From assembly GCA_018057825.1 (NCBI GenBank), contig JAGPCY010000033.1, positions 48,347-112,346 of the forward strand: a DNA stretch of 64,000 nt, given 5' to 3'. Below the pieces are notes generated by a model. That model made no database searches and was not told the DNA's origin. It worked only from the letters and a program-made list of their open reading frames with translations. The DNA comes from Kofleriaceae bacterium (lineage in GTDB: Bacteria > Myxococcota_A > Polyangia > Haliangiales > Haliangiaceae). The translations under genes were made by a program, and so were the position numbers. Of this stretch, positions 15,699 to 24,956 are shown piece by piece (within the stretch, counting starts at the first letter, position 1; every line of letters starts with the position of its first letter).

Positions 15699-17036
15699 AT
15701 GGCCTCGCCCGCCCGCCTCGCCCCTGCCCTCGCGCTCGCCCTGGCCTTGCCGCTTTTCGCGTGCGGCGGCGACGGGCCGTCGGGAGCGGATCCGACCGAC
15801 GGGCCACCGCCCGGCACGCCGCTCCTCGATCGACTCTCGGTCGCCACCGTCACCACGCCCGCCGGGGTCGCCGGTGGCGACACGAGCTGGCGCATCTGGG
15901 GCCGCGGCGACCTCGAGGTCGCGCCGGTGTTCACCGTGCCGACCGCCGACTGCGGGGCGCTCGTCGGCTACACCACCGGCGGAGCCGCGCCGACCGCGCG
16001 GGTGACCCGCGTCGACGCCGCCGATCGCGCGGTCGCGACCTACGACCTCGGCCGGTTCACGCTGCGCGGCCTGGCCGCCGAGGACGACGGCCACTTCGCG
16101 GCGCTCCTGTGGGACGACACGGTCTCGCCGGCCGCGCTCCACGTCGCTCGCTTCGATCCGTCCGGCGCGCCCGGCTGGACCGCGCCGCTGGTCGACGCGC
16201 TGGCCGCCCCGACCGACTTCGGCATCGGCGATAGCCGCCTCGAGTACGGCGACGGTCGCTACGGCGCCTACTACCACGTCCACGGCATCTCCGGCTTCGC
16301 CAACGGCCATGAGGGCGATCAGCTCAAGTGGATCGCCGCCGACACCGGGACGGTGACCAACGGCTGGTCGTGGGGCTGCTCGCACAGCATGAGCGCGCTC
16401 CTGCGCTACCTGCCGAGCGCGCGCCGGTTCCTGCCGGCGTGCGTGACCGACTGCTTCCCGGGCACCAGCGGCGACTTCGCCGCCAACTCGATCGGCGGCG
16501 TGTACCTGAACCACGACGATCGCAAGGTCCTCGACGTCGAGGCCGGCTGCAACGGCTCGGTCGCCGGCGAGCTGGGCTCGGCCGCGATCGCCCCCGACGG
16601 CTGGAAGCTGGTGTGGAACTCGCACCAGAGCCCGGCCGGCCGCGGCCAGAGCTCGTACGGCGGCGCCGACAACCAGGACGTCGGCTTCGCCGCGATCGCC
16701 GCGGATCTGACGCCGGGGCCGGTGGTGTGGCTGACCACCAGCGCCGGCGACGAACGAAACCCGACGATCGCCCGCTGGCAGCCCGACGGCGAGGCGGCGG
16801 AGCGCTACCTGGTGGGCTGGGTCGAGCCCGGCCCGCCCGAGCGCCACGTCCTCGCGGTGGTCGATCCGGCGGGCGCGATCACCGCCGCCCCGATCGCGAT
16901 CCCGGCCGCGTGGGGCGAGCGCGACGATCCCTTCCGCGTCCACGCGAGCGGCGACGTCACCTGGGCCTGGTTCGACGGCGCGGGCCAGACCGAGCTGCAC
17001 CTCGCGCGGGTGCGCGCCGGCCGGACCTGCCCGTAG
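15699..17036 (+). CDS. Exported lipoprotein, probable beta-propeller, unknown function
   Basis: 445-residue lipoprotein: signal ending PLFACGGD with the lipid-accepting Cys near residue 22, then a Pro/Gly/Asp linker. The mature region has repeated strands with Trp and Asp turns (DTSWRIWGRGDLEVAPVFT, EDDGHFAALLWDDTVSPAAL, AAIAADLTPGPVVWLTT, HASGDVTWAWFDGAGQTELH), consistent with a surface beta-propeller. Four cysteines lie in the middle, including GCSHSMSALL and CVTDCFPG. I recognise no enzyme motif. It lies 9 bases before hutI on the same strand, so it may be in one transcript with it. TACAAT is positioned for leaderless transcription. Confidence 0.75.
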   Translation: MASPARLAPALALALALPLFACGGDGPSGADPTDGPPPGTPLLDRLSVATVTTPAGVAGGDTSWRIWGRGDLEVAPVFTVPTADCGALVGYTTGGAAPTARVTRVDAADRAVATYDLGRFTLRGLAAEDDGHFAALLWDDTVSPAALHVARFDPSGAPGWTAPLVDALAAPTDFGIGDSRLEYGDGRYGAYYHVHGISGFANGHEGDQLKWIAADTGTVTNGWSWGCSHSMSALLRYLPSARRFLPACVTDCFPGTSGDFAANSIGGVYLNHDDRKVLDVEAGCNGSVAGELGSAAIAPDGWKLVWNSHQSPAGRGQSSYGGADNQDVGFAAIAADLTPGPVVWLTTSAGDERNPTIARWQPDGEAAERYLVGWVEPGPPERHVLAVVDPAGAITAAPIAIPAAWGERDDPFRVHASGDVTWAWFDGAGQTELHLARVRAGRTCP

Positions 17037-17045
17037 GCGATCGCG

Positions 17046-18260
17046 ATGGCCACGCTCTACACCCGAGCCCACGTCGTGACCTGCGCTGGCGGCGCCGGCG
17101 ATCCGCTGGGCGCGTTCGTCGACGGCGCGGTCCTCACCGACGGCGACCGGATCGCCTGGGTCGGCGCCGACGCCGACGCCTGGGCCGCGGCCAGCGCGCT
17201 CGGCCTCGCGATCGACGATCGCCACGATCTCGGAGGCCGGCTCCTCACGCCCGGCCTCATCGACTGTCACACCCACGCGGTCTTCGCTGGCGATCGCGCG
17301 GGCGAGTTCGCGCTGCGCGCCGCCGGCGCCAGCTACCAGGACATCGCGGCGGCTGGCGGCGGCATCGTCGCCACCACCGGCCCGACCCGCGCCGCCTCGG
17401 TCGACACCCTGGTCGCGTTGACCCTCGATCGCCTGGCCCGAGCCCGCGCCGCCGGCACCACGACGATCGAGATCAAGACCGGCTACGACCTGACGGTGGC
17501 CGGCGAGCTCCGGCTCCTCGAGGTCATCGCCCGGGTCGCGGCCGCGACCCCGCAGACCGTGGTGCCGACGCTCCTGTGCCACCTGATCCCGGCCGAGCGC
17601 CGCGCCGATCGCGCGGCCTACGTCGAGGAGCTGGCCACCACGCTGGTGCCGCGCGCGGTCGGGCGCGCGACCTCGGTCGACGTCTACTGCGACGATGGCG
17701 CGTTCACCCGCGCCGAGACCGAACGCTTGCTCACCGCCGCGACCCGGGCTGGCCTGGCGGTGCGGGCCCACGTCGGCCAGTTCGCCGACGTGGACGGCGC
17801 CGGCCTGGTGGCGTCGCTGGGCGGGCGATCGATCGATCACGTCGAGCAGATCAGCGCCGACCAGATCGCGGCGGTGGCCGCGGCCGGCACGGTCGCGGTC
17901 ATGTTGCCGGGCGCGTGCGTCCAGCTCCGCCTGCCGGTGCCACCGGTCGCGGCGCTGCGCGCGGCCGGCGTGGCGATGGCGATCGCGACCGATCTCAACC
18001 CCGGCTCGAGCCTGTCCGAGGAGCTGCCGCTCCAGCTCTGGCTGGCCACCACGCACTACGGCATGACCGTGCCCGAGGCCTGGCTGGGCGTGACCCGCCA
18101 CGCCGCCCGCGCCCTGGGCCTGACCGATCGCGGCGCGATCGCGCCCGGCGCCCGCGCCGATCTGTGCATCTGGGACGCCGACCACCCGGCGACCGTCCCG
18201 TACCACTACGGCGGTCAGCGTCCCAGCCAGGTCGTGATCGCCGGGGACCTCGTGCCATGA
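17046..18260 (+). CDS. hutI: Imidazolonepropionase
   Basis: 404-residue imidazolonepropionase, which hydrolyses 4-imidazolone-5-propanoate to N-formimidoyl-glutamate in histidine breakdown. All landmark motifs are present: the zinc HxH in LIDCHTHAVFAGDRAGEF (His75, His77), GGGIVATTGPTRAAS, TIEIKTGYDL, SVDVYCDDGAFTRAE, RAHVGQFADVDG, DHVEQISADQ and ATDLNPGSSLSEELPLQ. Length matches the family. No hutH, hutU or hutG lies in the window, so the pathway must be completed elsewhere. The stop overlaps the next ATG by 4 bases, coupling it to a GNAT protein. Confidence 0.97.
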   Translation: MATLYTRAHVVTCAGGAGDPLGAFVDGAVLTDGDRIAWVGADADAWAAASALGLAIDDRHDLGGRLLTPGLIDCHTHAVFAGDRAGEFALRAAGASYQDIAAAGGGIVATTGPTRAASVDTLVALTLDRLARARAAGTTTIEIKTGYDLTVAGELRLLEVIARVAAATPQTVVPTLLCHLIPAERRADRAAYVEELATTLVPRAVGRATSVDVYCDDGAFTRAETERLLTAATRAGLAVRAHVGQFADVDGAGLVASLGGRSIDHVEQISADQIAAVAAAGTVAVMLPGACVQLRLPVPPVAALRAAGVAMAIATDLNPGSSLSEELPLQLWLATTHYGMTVPEAWLGVTRHAARALGLTDRGAIAPGARADLCIWDADHPATVPYHYGGQRPSQVVIAGDLVP

Positions 18261-19078
18261 CCCTGGGAGACGCGGTCCTGACCTGGGACGGTCGCTACGA
18301 GGCCCGCGATCACGGGCTGGGCGCGGCCATGACCTCGGCCCTCGCCCAAGACGACGGCACCTGGCTCGACCTGCCCGAGCGCCCCGAGGCTGAGCGCGCT
18401 GCGCTCCTCGGTCGTCGCGTCCGGGTCCACGGCGCGCGCGTGTCGCCGACCGCCATCGACGCCACCGCGATCGCCGCGGTCGGCGACCTCGAAGAGGACG
18501 ATCCCATCCCCCGCGAGCACCCCGGGCGCCGCCGCGCCGTCGAGGTGGTCGAGACCTCCCTCGAGATGTTCGCCGACCGCGCGCCGGCCCTGGCCGACCT
18601 CGCGGTCGAGCACGGGCTAGCGGTGATCAGCGCGACCTGCACCGTCCGCTACTACCGCTGGCTCTACGACGCGGTCGGCGGGCCGTGGCAGTGGTGGAAC
18701 CGAAAGCGCTGGAGCGACGATCAGCTCGCCGCTTACCTGGGGCAGCCCGCGATCGAGGTCCACGTGCTCCACGCCCGGGGCGCGCCGGTCGGCTACGCCG
18801 AGCTCGATCGACGCGAGCCAGCGACCTGCGAGGTGGCGTACTTCGGCCTCATGCCCGAGGCCATCGGCCGCGGCCTCGGGCGCTGGTTCCTGGCCTGGAC
18901 GATCCACGCGGCGTGGAGCGATCCCCACCTGCGCCGGCTGTGGGTCCACACCTGCACCCTCGACGGCGCCGCAGCGCTGCCCAGCTATCGCAAGGCCGGC
19001 TTCACCGCGTTTCGCCACACTCGCTTCCGCTCGTGTATCGTGGATGACAGCGCCGATGACGACCGCCCACTCCGCTGA
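18257..19078 (+). CDS. GNAT acetyltransferase with N-terminal extension
   Basis: 273 residues. The C-terminal ~170 residues are a GNAT N-acetyltransferase: TCTVRYYRWLYDAVGGPWQW, VHVLHARGAPVGYAELDR, the beta4-alpha3 region FGLMPEAIGRGLGRWFLAW with the acetyl-CoA P-loop (~residues 197-215), then LPSYRKAGFTAFRHTRF. Residues 1-90 form a separate unit with strands (VLTWDGRYEARDHG, LLGRRVRVHGARVSPTAIDA) that might be an OB-like fold; I cannot assign it. The ATG overlaps the hutI stop (ATGA), which suggests a role linked to histidine catabolism or to an amine derived from it, but the substrate is unknown. Confidence 0.8.
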   Translation: MTLGDAVLTWDGRYEARDHGLGAAMTSALAQDDGTWLDLPERPEAERAALLGRRVRVHGARVSPTAIDATAIAAVGDLEEDDPIPREHPGRRRAVEVVETSLEMFADRAPALADLAVEHGLAVISATCTVRYYRWLYDAVGGPWQWWNRKRWSDDQLAAYLGQPAIEVHVLHARGAPVGYAELDRREPATCEVAYFGLMPEAIGRGLGRWFLAWTIHAAWSDPHLRRLWVHTCTLDGAAALPSYRKAGFTAFRHTRFRSCIVDDSADDDRPLR

Positions 19079-19493
19079 CCTCGAGCAGCTCGCCGGCATC
19101 GGCGCGGTGCGCTACCTGCGCAGCGACCGCCCGGCCGCGCCGCCGATCGGCGGGGGCACCGAGCCGGGCTGGCCGCGCACGATGCCGTTCCCCGTCGGCG
19201 AGTCGACCGATCATCGGGTGCCGGCCGAGACCGAGCGCACGGTCCACATCTGGATCCAGACCGCGCCGCTGTCGGCGGTCGACCTCGGGCTGTTTCGCCA
19301 GGCGGTGTGGTCGCTGTCGCCGCGGCTCGAGGTCACCTGCCCCGATCCCGACGGCCGCCTGGTCCGCGTGGCGTTCTCGGGGGCGCAGTTCCAGCCGGTG
19401 CGCGACTGGGTGCGCGCGGTGGTCCAGATCCCGGTGACCGCGCTCCACGCCTCGCGGACGGTGTCGTCGGTGCTGATCGGCCTGGAGCGCTAG
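19056..19493 (+). CDS. Conserved-looking cytoplasmic protein, unknown function
   Basis: 145 residues from the ATG at 19056, which overlaps the end of the GNAT gene by 23 bases; an ATG at 19044 would add four residues. No signal peptide, no membrane segment and only one cysteine. There are amphipathic strands VHIWIQTAPLSAVDLG and RLVRVAFSGAQFQPVRDW and a hydrophobic end SVLIGLER. No family is recognised. It is the last gene of the hutI unit; two strong hairpins follow 35 bases after its stop. Confidence 0.6.
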   Translation: MTTAHSADLEQLAGIGAVRYLRSDRPAAPPIGGGTEPGWPRTMPFPVGESTDHRVPAETERTVHIWIQTAPLSAVDLGLFRQAVWSLSPRLEVTCPDPDGRLVRVAFSGAQFQPVRDWVRAVVQIPVTALHASRTVSSVLIGLER

Positions 19494-19527
19494 CGTGATC
19501 TAATGAGGGTCTTTCGCGTTTCTTGTT

Positions 19528-19568
19528 GAGGGTCTTTCGAAAAGACCCTCCCCCAGCATGCGCTGGGG
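19528..19568 (+). terminator. Double hairpin, probable terminator of the hutI unit
   Basis: Hairpin 1 has a perfect 10-base stem GAGGGTCTTT / AAAGACCCTC with loop CGA (19528-19550). Hairpin 2 follows directly with a 7-base stem CCCCAGC / GCTGGGG and loop ATGC (19551-19568). The first stem arm is also present upstream as a direct copy (GAGGGTCTTTCG at 19505-19516), so the downstream arm has two possible partners. There is no run of T after either hairpin, so it would be an atypical intrinsic terminator. Confidence 0.6.
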
Positions 19569-19672
19569 CCCCCTCCCAAAACGATCCGACCTGACCTCGG
19601 GCGTTCGGCGCTTGTGCGGCGCGGGTGCCATGACCGCGAGGTGGGGCGATTCAGCGGGGCGGGCGACGGGAT

Positions 19673-19885
<213 letters not shown>

Positions 19886-19963
19886 GATGCGGCGATGCAG
19901 CGGTCGGACCGCGCGCGCGTCGACGCGGCGAGATGTCCCTCGCCAGCGCACGCTTCGACCCGA

Positions 19964-19969
19964 TACACT
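19964..19969 (+). promoter_or_regulatory. Candidate leaderless -10 hexamer TACACT
   Basis: TACACT ends 7 bases before the ATG of the lipoprotein gene at 19977. It supports that ATG over in-frame upstream starts that would read through the repeat tract. Confidence 0.5.
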
Positions 19970-19976
19970 CGCGCCC

Positions 19977-21554
19977 ATGCGCCAGTCTGGCTTCGCCCTC
20001 GTTCTGTTCTTGGCGGCGGCGTGTGGCGGGAGTTCACCGCCCAGCGTGTGCGAGCAGGACCCGCCGCCCCTCGAGTGCAACGCGGTCTGCGATCCTGGCG
20101 GCAGCGCCCCGCGCTGCCCGGTCGGGTACCACTGCACCTCGAGCGGTCGGTGCGACGCCGAATGTACCCAGGGCGGCACCGAGTGCGGCGACGGTCGGCG
20201 GTGCAGCTCCGACGGCTTCTGCATCCCCGTGGACCAGTGCCAGGGCCTCGAGTGCCAGGTCGTGAACTGCCAGGCCATGAGCATGCCGCCGACCACGCTG
20301 ACCGGCGTGGTGTTCGCGCCCAACGGCACGCTGCCGCTGTCGGGCATCGACGTGTACATCCCCAACGCCGCGCTGCCGCCGCTGACCGAGGGCGCGGTGT
20401 GCGACCGCTGCAACGCCACCCTGCCCGGCTCACCGCTGGTCGCGACCCAGACCGACGAGACCGGGGCCTTCCGCCTCGAGAACGTGCCGGCCGGCGCCGA
20501 CATCCCGGTGGTGATCTCGTCGGGCAAGTGGCGGCGTGAGCTGCGGATCACGAACGTGCCGCAGTGCGCGGCGACCGCGCTGCCCGCGACCGACACCCGC
20601 CTGCCGCGCAACCGCACCGAGGGCAACCTGCCCAAGATCGCGATCTCGACCGGCTCGGCCGACGCCCTCGAGTGCCTGGTCCGCAAGCTCGGCATCGACG
20701 ACGCCGAGATGGGCACCGACGGCGCCGCCGGGCGGATCCACCTCTACGCCGACAACGGCGCCGGCGGCGGCCAGGGCGCCAACCAGTTCCGCGGCGGCTG
20801 GCCGGGCGGCACCGGCGCCTTCGCCAACTCGACGACCTTGTGGAACACGGTCGACAAGCTGCGCACCTACGACATCGTGATTCTGTCGTGTGAGGGCGGC
20901 CAGCGCCCCGAGACCAAGTCGCAGGCGGCGATGGACGCGATGAAGGCCTACGCCGACCTCGGCGGCCGGGTGTTCCTGTCGCACTGGCACAACATCTGGA
21001 TCGAGGGCTCGACCCAGGGTGGTGGCAGCCAGGCGCCGCAGGTGTGGACCTCGGTCGCGACCTGGAACAACAGCTCGACCACCTTCTCGAGCCCGCCCGA
21101 CACGATCGATCTGGTCAACAACCCCGAGGGCGAGCTCATGGCCGACTGGATGATGGCGGTCGGTGGCTCGACGGTGCGCACCCAGATCCCGATCGGCGCC
21201 GGCACCGGCAAGAACACGGTCCAGGCCGTCGACAACGCCCGCGCCGAGCGCTGGGTGTACTGGGAGAACGGCGGCACGCAGTTCCCGCAGATGTTCCAGT
21301 TCACCACGCCCAACGAGGGGCCGGTCGACGATCGCTGCGGCAAGGTGGTGTTCTCGGACATGCACGTCTCGGGCGACTCCGACTCGTCGCCCGGCACCCC
21401 GTTCCCCGACGACTGCTCGACCGCGGACCTGACCCCGCAGGAGAAGGCCCTGGCCTTCATGTTCTTCGACATCGCGTCGTGCGTCGGCCCGCCGATCGGC
21501 CGCGAGGCGCCGAGCCCGGTCGAGGACGAGCTGGTGTCGCGGCCGCGCCCGTAG
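19977..21554 (+). CDS. Cys-rich exported lipoprotein with carboxypeptidase-regulatory-like domain
   Basis: 525-residue lipoprotein (VLFLAAACGG, lipobox AAAC at ~13-16). Residues ~20-100 are Cys-rich, with paired motifs such as CPVGYHCTSSGRCDAEC and CGDGRRCSSDGFC typical of myxobacterial surface proteins. Residues ~105-210 resemble a Cna-B or carboxypeptidase-regulatory fold (LTGVVFAPNGTLPLSGIDVY, TDETGAFRLENVPAGADIP). Residues ~220-510 look like a Rossmann-type region (LRTYDIVILSCEGGQRPETK, AYADLGGRVFLSHWHNIW, GKVVFSDMHVSGDSDSSPG), similar to glutamine-amidotransferase-like or ThuA-like folds; a catalytic Cys is not obvious. Function is unknown; cell-surface location is likely. The open frame extends upstream through tract T2, but the signal peptide fixes the start here. 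Confidence 0.75.
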   Translation: MRQSGFALVLFLAAACGGSSPPSVCEQDPPPLECNAVCDPGGSAPRCPVGYHCTSSGRCDAECTQGGTECGDGRRCSSDGFCIPVDQCQGLECQVVNCQAMSMPPTTLTGVVFAPNGTLPLSGIDVYIPNAALPPLTEGAVCDRCNATLPGSPLVATQTDETGAFRLENVPAGADIPVVISSGKWRRELRITNVPQCAATALPATDTRLPRNRTEGNLPKIAISTGSADALECLVRKLGIDDAEMGTDGAAGRIHLYADNGAGGGQGANQFRGGWPGGTGAFANSTTLWNTVDKLRTYDIVILSCEGGQRPETKSQAAMDAMKAYADLGGRVFLSHWHNIWIEGSTQGGGSQAPQVWTSVATWNNSSTTFSSPPDTIDLVNNPEGELMADWMMAVGGSTVRTQIPIGAGTGKNTVQAVDNARAERWVYWENGGTQFPQMFQFTTPNEGPVDDRCGKVVFSDMHVSGDSDSSPGTPFPDDCSTADLTPQEKALAFMFFDIASCVGPPIGREAPSPVEDELVSRPRP

Positions 21555-21702
<148 letters not shown>

Positions 21703-22329
21703 CTAAACCAGCGGCGCGCCGGTGAGCTTCGCGACGGTGGCGCGCTCGACGCCGGGCGCCAGCTCGATCACGCGAAAGGTACCGTCGGGCGTGGGGTCGA
21801 AGACGCCGAGCTCGGTGATGACGCGGCTCACGACGCCGGTGGCGGTCAGCGGGTAGGTGCAGGTCGCGACCAGCTTGTGCTCGCCGTCCTTGGTGGCGTG
21901 TTGCATGACCGCGATGACCCGCCGGCAACCGCTGGCCAGATCCATCGCGCCGCCGATGCCCATGATCTTGCCGCCGGGCACGGCCCAGTTGGCGAGGTCG
22001 CCGCGCGCCGACACCTGCATCGCGCCCAGGATCGCGAGGTCGACGTGGCCGCCGCGGATCATCGCGAAGCTCTGGGCCGAGTCGAAGGTCGAGCCGCCGG
22101 GCAAGACCGTCACCGTCTGCTTGCCGGCGTTGATGAGCTGCGGGTCCTCTTCGCCCTCGAAGGGGAACGGCCCCATGCCGAGGAGGCCGTTCTCCGAGTG
22201 CAAGAACGCGTGGCCCTCGGGCAGGTAGTCGGCGCACAGGGTCGGCAGGCCGATGCCCAGGTTCACGATCGAGCCGGCCGGGATCTCGGCGGCGGCGCGG
22301 CGCGCCATGTCTTCCTTGCTGTACGCCAT
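21703..22329 (-). CDS. scoB: 3-oxoacid CoA-transferase subunit B
   Basis: 208-residue beta subunit of a succinyl-CoA:3-oxoacid (acetoacetate) CoA-transferase. It has the catalytic Glu motif LHSENGLLGMGP (Glu ~51) and SIVNLGIGLPTLCADYLP, GGSTFDSAQSFAMIRGGHVD, ILGAMQVSARGDLANW and GKIMGIGGAMDLASG. The enzyme moves CoA between succinate and acetoacetate, letting the cell use or make ketone bodies and feeding acetyl-CoA and the TCA cycle. The start is 2 bases after the stop of the A subunit, so the two are cotranslated. It is convergent with the Cys-rich lipoprotein gene across tract T3. Confidence 0.95.
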   Translation of the reverse strand: MAYSKEDMARRAAAEIPAGSIVNLGIGLPTLCADYLPEGHAFLHSENGLLGMGPFPFEGEEDPQLINAGKQTVTVLPGGSTFDSAQSFAMIRGGHVDLAILGAMQVSARGDLANWAVPGGKIMGIGGAMDLASGCRRVIAVMQHATKDGEHKLVATCTYPLTATGVVSRVITELGVFDPTPDGTFRVIELAPGVERATVAKLTGAPLV

Positions 22330-22331
22330 GG

Positions 22332-23054
<723 letters not shown>

Positions 23055-23121
23055 CCGGCGAGCCTCCGGCCCACGACGTAGCACAGGGCGGCCCGGGCCG
23101 GCAAAGCCCGGCCACCACGGC

Positions 23122-23419
23122 TCACCACCGCGGGCCGCGCCCCCGTCGAGCCGCCCACACCGCGTGGACCGTGATCACCGCGGCGGCGAGGTCGACCGTG
23201 TAGTAGACATGAACCTGGGCGCGCGGCAGGAGCCACCGGCGGATCAGTCGATCGCCGCGGTACCCATAGCGCTGACCGATCTCCGGGTTCGCCGCCACCA
23301 GCTCCGCGAACGTCTGGAGCTCGGTCAGGAAGCCCTCTGCCCCAACCTCACGTGTGTCCCGCCACCACGCCGCCGTCCGTTCGATGTCGCGTGGCGCGGG
23401 CCGTCGCCCGCACGATCAC
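23122..23419 (-). pseudogene. RelE/ParE-type toxin, apparently frameshifted
   Basis: The minus strand encodes a RelE/ParE-like toxin with all family landmarks after its first few residues: PRDIERTAAWWRDTREVG, FLTELQTFAELVAANPEIGQ, YGYRGDRLIRRWLLPRAQV, VYYTVDLAAAVITVHAVW, ending AARRGRGPRW. The frame holding these motifs has no start codon. A GTG that would overlap the antitoxin stop (GTGA at 23419) encodes VIVRATAR in another frame, matching the expected N-terminus. One extra base near 23395 separates the two frames, and the total span is not a multiple of three. The toxin is either inactivated, dependent on frameshifting, or affected by a sequence error. Confidence 0.65.
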
Positions 23420-23640
23420 CGCTGCGCTCGGATGGAGCCAAGGACCGGGCCGAGGTCGTAGACCTCGCCGCGCGCCTCCTGTTCGAGACTCTCATCGAGG
23501 GCGCGATGCAGCGCCGCGCGCTCCTCGGCGTCGAGGTCGTCCCCCCCTTGCGTGGCCACGTCGACCTCCGTGCCGTCTGGCATCGACGTCGGTTCGTCGA
23601 GCACCAGCCGCCCGCCCAAGACCCTGGCCTTGAAAGGCAT
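23416..23640 (-). CDS. Antitoxin-like protein of a RelE/ParE module
   Basis: 74-residue protein. The N-terminal half (FKARVLGGRLVLDEPTSMPD then GTEVDVATQ) resembles short DNA-binding AbrB-like or DUF104-type antitoxin domains. The C-terminal half (LDAEERAALHRALDESLEQE, then ARGEVYDLGPVLGSIRA) is a helix-rich toxin-neutralising segment of the kind seen in addiction modules. The stop is immediately followed by the toxin reading frame. The module sits between the CoA-transferase genes and the aminotransferase operon, all on the minus strand. Type II antitoxins usually repress their own promoter; no operator is obvious here. Confidence 0.7.
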   Translation of the reverse strand: MPFKARVLGGRLVLDEPTSMPDGTEVDVATQGGDDLDAEERAALHRALDESLEQEARGEVYDLGPVLGSIRAQR

Positions 23641-23696
23641 CGTGACGCGATCGTACACCGGCCAGCCGCCGAGGCAACCGGTAGCTCGCGCGCCGC

Positions 23697-24956
23697 TCAG
23701 GCCGCGGCGCCGAACGCGGCGACCGCGGCGTCGCCGAAGGCGCGGACGCCGGCGACCAGCTCGGCCTCGGTGATGCACAGCGGCGGCGACAGGATCGCGG
23801 TGGTCTTCTTGCCGTCGAGGTGGAGCGAAAGCTTGCGCTCGGCCAGGGCGGCGCCGAAGGCCGCCCACTGCGCCGGCGTGGCCTCAACCTCGAGGGCGGC
23901 CAAGAGACCGAGCCCGCGGACGAAGCTCCGCACGCCCAGGCGCGCCGCCACCGCCCGCAGCTCGGCGAGCAACACCGGCCCGAGCCGGGCGGCGTTGTCG
24001 TACAGCCCCTCGTCCTCGTAGACCTTCAAGGTCTCGAGGGCGGCGGCGCAGCCGGTCGGGTGGGCGTAGTAGGTCAGGCCACAGGCCAGCACCCGCTCGT
24101 CGAAGTGCTTGGCGACGCGCTCGTGGACGATCACCGCGCCGATGGGCTGGTAGCCCGAGGCCAGGCCCTTGGCGCAGGTGATGAGGTCGGGCGTGACGTC
24201 CCAGTGGTGGTGGCCGAAGACCTTGCCCAGCCGGCCGAAGCCGCACAGCACCTCGTCGGCGATGAGCAGCGCGCCGTCGGCGTCGCAGGCCTTGCGAACG
24301 AGCGGCCAGTAGTCGTCGGGCGGCACCAGGACGCCGTTGGCGCCCGGCACCGGCTCGAAGATCGCGGCCGCGAACCCGCCGCCCTCGAGGCGCATGGTGG
24401 CGTCGAGGTTGGTCGCGCACTCGCGCTTGCAGCTCGCCAACGTGTGGCCGAAGGGGCAGCGATCGCAGTAGCAATCGGCGACGTGGACCACGCCCGGGAT
24501 CCCGGGCTCGAGGGGCGGCCGGCGCCAGTCGCCAGTCAGCGTCAACGCCCCCATCGACGCGCCGTGGTAGCTGCGGTAGCGGCTCATGAGCTTGTGCCGG
24601 CCGGTGACGAGCCGCGCCATCTTGATCGCGTTCTCGTTGGCCTCGGCGCCGCCAAGGGTGAAGAACACCTTCGTGTAGCCGGGGCCGGCCAGCGCCAGGA
24701 GCTTCTCGGCCAGCTCGACCTTGGCCGGGAACACCGCGGTCGGCGACGCCAGGCACAGCTCGTCGGCCTGGCGCTTGATCGCGTCGATGATCCGGCGGTG
24801 GCCGTGGCCGGCGTTGACCTGGTAGCTGAGCGCGCCCAGGTCGAGCCAGCGCTCGCCGTCGCCGGTGGTGAAGTGGGCGCCGTCGCCGCCGGTCAGGTGC
24901 AGGGGCTTGGCCTGGTGCTGCGCGGTCCAGGTGAACAGGAACGGGAAGTCGGTCAC
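23697..24956 (-). CDS. Class III PLP aminotransferase
   Basis: 419-residue fold-type I omega-aminotransferase. Recognisable: the N-terminal [60 protein letters not shown], the PLP-pyridine Asp in [16 protein letters not shown], the Schiff-base Lys in [20 protein letters not shown], and [20 protein letters not shown] Cys-rich insert [20 protein letters not shown] is found in a subset of class III enzymes. GTG start; it overlaps the upstream Ntn-acyltransferase stop by 4 bases (GTGA), so it is the third gene of the operon. It probably transaminates an omega-amino acid or amine with pyruvate or 2-oxoglutarate. The substrate is unknown. Confidence 0.9.
   Translation of the reverse strand: MTDFPFLFTWTAQHQAKPLHLTGGDGAHFTTGDGERWLDLGALSYQVNAGHGHRRIIDAIKRQADELCLASPTAVFPAKVELAEKLLALAGPGYTKVFFTLGGAEANENAIKMARLVTGRHKLMSRYRSYHGASMGALTLTGDWRRPPLEPGIPGVVHVADCYCDRCPFGHTLASCKRECATNLDATMRLEGGGFAAAIFEPVPGANGVLVPPDDYWPLVRKACDADGALLIADEVLCGFGRLGKVFGHHHWDVTPDLITCAKGLASGYQPIGAVIVHERVAKHFDERVLACGLTYYAHPTGCAAALETLKVYEDEGLYDNAARLGPVLLAELRAVAARLGVRSFVRGLGLLAALEVEATPAQWAAFGAALAERKLSLHLDGKKTTAILSPPLCITEAELVAGVRAFGDAAVAAFGAAA

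Noticed and set aside
23055..23236. 61-codon minus-strand frame beginning MAPAARPGSC
   Set aside because: It overlaps the toxin reading frame, has no family features and an Arg/Gly-rich composition typical of out-of-frame translation.
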